DNA of 64,000 nt from UBA1660 sp964462035 (GTDB taxonomy: Bacteria; Myxococcota_A; Polyangia; Polyangiales; Houyiibacteriaceae): positions 6,409-70,408 of the forward strand of contig CAYXAP010000049.1 of NCBI GenBank assembly GCA_964462035.1, given 5' to 3'. Shown in pieces: positions 61,998 to 64,000 of this stretch. Below the pieces are notes generated by a model. That model did no database searches and was not told where the DNA came from. It saw only the letters and a program-made list of their open reading frames with translations. Every line of letters starts with the position of its first letter. Within the stretch, counting starts at the first letter, position 1. The translations under genes and the position numbers were made by a program.

Positions 61998-62915
61998 GTG
62001 GTCAATGGACGACGTTGGGTAGCGATCATCGCCCTCTTGGGGGCGATGTTCGCGACGGGAACCGGTCGCGTGGAGGCGCAGGAGGAGGCGCCCGCCGAGG
62101 GCGAGGCTGCGCAGCCCGATGCGCGCGAGCTCTTCCTGCGCGGTCAGGCGGCGTACGAGCGAGGCGACTACGAGGACGCTGTCGCGGCGTGGGAGGCCGG
62201 GTACGCGCTCGATCCTCGTCCGCTGCTCCAGTACAACCTCGGACAGGCCTACGAGCGGCTCGGTGAGCTCCCGAAGGCCGTCGGCGCCTTCGAGGCCTAC
62301 CTCGAGCACGCCAGCCCGAGTGACCCGAACCAGCAGCGGGCGCGCGCGCAGCTCGCCGCGATCCGCGAGCGCCTCGGCCGGACCTCCATCGTCGTCGCCG
62401 GCGGTCCCGAAGGCGCCACGATCCTCATCGACGGCGAGGACCACGGGCGCACGCCCCGTCCGGACCCGATCGCCGTGTCGCCGGGCAGCCACCAGGTCGA
62501 GATCGTGCTCGAGGGCTACCGACCCTTCGAGGCGGCCGTCTCCGTCGCGGCCGGTCGCGCGGTCGACGTGAACGTGGTCATGGAGGAAGAGGTCGTCGGC
62601 GGCGACTCCGGACCGCCGCTGGTACCGATCATCCTCTGGGCCGGTGGCGGCGCGGCGATCGTCGCGGGGGCCATCCTCGGAGGGATCGCGCTCGGGAAGG
62701 CCAACGGCGCCGACACGTCGGACGGTTCGGACGCCGACAGCGCTCGCGGGCTGGCCCTCGGCGCGGACATCGCGTTCGGCGTCGGCATCCTCGCCGCCGG
62801 CGCGGGGCTGCTGGTCTTCTTGCTCAGCGGTGATGACGACGCCGACGAGGACGTCGCGCTCACACCGGCGGTCGGGCCCGGTTTCGCCGGCGCGATGGCT
62901 CGGGGGACTTTCTGA
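61998..62915 (+). CDS. Exported TPR, PEGA and two-helix membrane protein
   Basis: About 305 residues from GTG 61998, which has AGGA 7 nt upstream; TTG 61992 is the alternative. A signal peptide ends near VEA-QEE. TPR-like helices cover ~40-130 ('GQAAYERGDYEDAVAAWEAGYALDP'), a PEGA domain ~133-200 ('GPEGATILIDGEDHGRTPRPDP'), and two hydrophobic segments lie at ~212-235 and ~255-278. The layout matches the other TPR/PEGA proteins in this window, although no kinase is next to it here. It is coupled to the next gene (TGATG). Confidence 0.8.
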   Translation: MVNGRRWVAIIALLGAMFATGTGRVEAQEEAPAEGEAAQPDARELFLRGQAAYERGDYEDAVAAWEAGYALDPRPLLQYNLGQAYERLGELPKAVGAFEAYLEHASPSDPNQQRARAQLAAIRERLGRTSIVVAGGPEGATILIDGEDHGRTPRPDPIAVSPGSHQVEIVLEGYRPFEAAVSVAAGRAVDVNVVMEEEVVGGDSGPPLVPIILWAGGGAAIVAGAILGGIALGKANGADTSDGSDADSARGLALGADIAFGVGILAAGAGLLVFLLSGDDDADEDVALTPAVGPGFAGAMARGTF

Positions 62916-64000
62916 TGCGACTCATGATTCGATTCACGCTTGCTTCGTTCGTGCTCCTCGCGGGCTGTTCTTTGGTCGTCGACGGTGCCCTCGAAGGCAA
63001 GGAGGGCGGGTCGACCTGCGACGGTGCCGACGATGGCACGACGTGTGAGCTCGAAGGGATGACAGGCGCTGCCATCTGCCGCTCACAGGTCTGCACGCTC
63101 AGCACCTGTGGGGACGGTCTGACCGACGTGGCCAACGGCGAGCAGTGCGACGACGCCAACGAAACCTCGGGCGACGGCTGCGAGCCGGGCACCTGCATGT
63201 TCACGTGCGAGTCCGCCGATGACTGCGACGACGCCGTGGTGTGCAACGGCAGCGAGAGCTGTGACCCGACGACCAACACCTGCGTCGCCGGCACGGACGA
63301 ACCGGACGAGACCCCGTGCACGCAGGAGGACGGATCCGATGGCGGGTGTCGCTCCGGCGCGTGCCGAGCCCTCGGCTGTGGCAACGGCCTTCCGGACGAG
63401 GGCGAGGAGTGCGACGACGGCAACGACGTGTCCAACGATGGCTGTGAGCCCGACTGCACCATCACCTGCATGAACGACGACGACTGCATTCCGTTCGACG
63501 TCTCCGTCTGCGATGGCGTGGACACGTGCGACATCGGCACCAACACGTGTGTGGGTGGCGACGAGATCGATTGCGGCGACGGCGACGAGTGCACGGCCGA
63601 CAGCTGCGACCCGGTCGAGGGCTGCATCAACGATCCGCTTCCCTTCGACATGGACGAGGACGGTCACCCCGTGCCCTCCTGTGGCGGCGACGACTGCGAC
63701 GACGCGGACCCAGAGATCTACGAGGGGGCCGAGGAGCTCTGCGACGGTAAGGACAACAACTGCGACGGTGCCATCGACGAGGTGGCGCCCTTCTGGTACC
63801 TCGACTGCGACGAGGACGGCTACGCCGCCGATACCAGCGGCCTGCAGCAGCAATGCGAGGAGCCGTCTGCCGCGGGTGGCTGCGGCTGGACCTCGCGTCG
63901 TCCCGATGGGCCCGACACCACCGACTGCCGAGACGACAACGCGCTCGTGTTCCCCGGACAGACGGCCTACCAGACCACCGCGATCTCGGGCGCGCCCTCG
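62915..64000 (+). CDS. DUF4215/MopE-like Cys-rich lipoprotein, cut by window end
   Basis: At least 362 residues from ATG 62915, which overlaps the upstream stop (TGATG); the 3' end is outside the window. The signal ends in LLAGC. Two DUF4215-type repeats ('GEQCDDANETSGDGCEPGTC' and 'GEECDDGNDVSNDGCEPDC', each within the limit) are followed by Cys-rich units and a MopE-like repeat ('DDCDDADPEIYEGAEELCDG'). The protein is probably surface exposed and made with the TPR/PEGA protein. Confidence 0.8.
   Translation, partial: MRLMIRFTLASFVLLAGCSLVVDGALEGKEGGSTCDGADDGTTCELEGMTGAAICRSQVCTLSTCGDGLTDVANGEQCDDANETSGDGCEPGTCMFTCESADDCDDAVVCNGSESCDPTTNTCVAGTDEPDETPCTQEDGSDGGCRSGACRALGCGNGLPDEGEECDDGNDVSNDGCEPDCTITCMNDDDCIPFDVSVCDGVDTCDIGTNTCVGGDEIDCGDGDECTADSCDPVEGCINDPLPFDMDEDGHPVPSCGGDDCDDADPEIYEGAEELCDGKDNNCDGAIDEVAPFWYLDCDEDGYAADTSGLQQQCEEPSAAGGCGWTSRRPDGPDTTDCRDDNALVFPGQTAYQTTAISGAPS

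Overview
This is high-GC (about 70 %) Gram-negative DNA with the gene content of a myxobacterium (phylum Myxococcota). The nearest style I can name is the Sandaracinus/Polyangiales side, inferred from gene content only. The signs are Hanks-type Ser/Thr kinases beside TPR/PEGA proteins, many lipoproteins carrying MopE-like Cys/Asp repeats, DUF4215-type repeats or RCC1 blades, a DUF2378-type protein, a DUF1552/DUF1592 pair, and a PP2C phosphatase. I see no rRNA, tRNA, insertion sequence, prophage or CRISPR array. One 100-base run of N (27737-27836) is an assembly gap that cuts a gene.

Layout. 1-3867: end fragment of an aminopeptidase-like gene, a beta-helix lipoprotein, and a kinase coupled to a TPR/PEGA protein. 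3881-8415 (minus): operon of DUF1592 lipoprotein, Tat-exported DUF1552 protein and a two-winged-helix regulator. 8571-16919: mostly secreted or lipoprotein genes (lectin-like, DUF2330, SEC-C, a minimal penicillin-binding lipoprotein, DUF6940, a MopE/RCC1 protein). 17039-23477 (minus): a membrane protein, a decayed RCC1 fragment, then a five-gene kinase operon that includes an orphan NMT1-type binding protein. 23708-32798: TerB-like, AraC plus VOC, pectate lyase, DCC protein, broken pentapeptide gene, M19-like lipoprotein, DUF2378, lipoxygenase-like protein. 32802-47796: flavodoxin fusion plus hydrolase, ArsC-like, arrestin-like plus TPR pair, LytS/LytTR two-component system, large membrane protein, SDR plus flavin-dependent enzyme. 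47797-48239: a gene-free stretch that looks like a sigma-54-driven small RNA. 48240-56336: PP2C, an ABC-2 exporter operon, and two tandem MopE-like lipoproteins. 56378-60239: an acyl-CoA dehydrogenase, then a RiPP operon (two Cys-rich precursors, MNIO/DUF692 enzyme, DUF2063 partner, small acidic lipoprotein). 60502-64000: a metallopeptidase, a TPR/PEGA protein and a truncated MopE/DUF4215 lipoprotein.

Two parts stand out. First, 47856-48134 holds three TTGGACG boxes, a 16/17 match to the -24/-12 sigma-54 consensus, about 150 nt with two predicted hairpins, and a 16-bp terminator stem with seven T. This is a strong candidate for an undescribed regulatory RNA. Second, 57618-60239 is a bufferin/HvfA-like metallophore operon with two related precursors that end in GEGSCG, carry lipobox-like signal peptides, and are separated from the modifying enzyme gene by a 20-bp hairpin. 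Other points worth checking are a lipoxygenase-like protein lacking one canonical iron-ligand His, a flavodoxin fused to an unrecognised domain, and twin MopE genes that are nearly identical at the 5' end but diverged at the 3' end.
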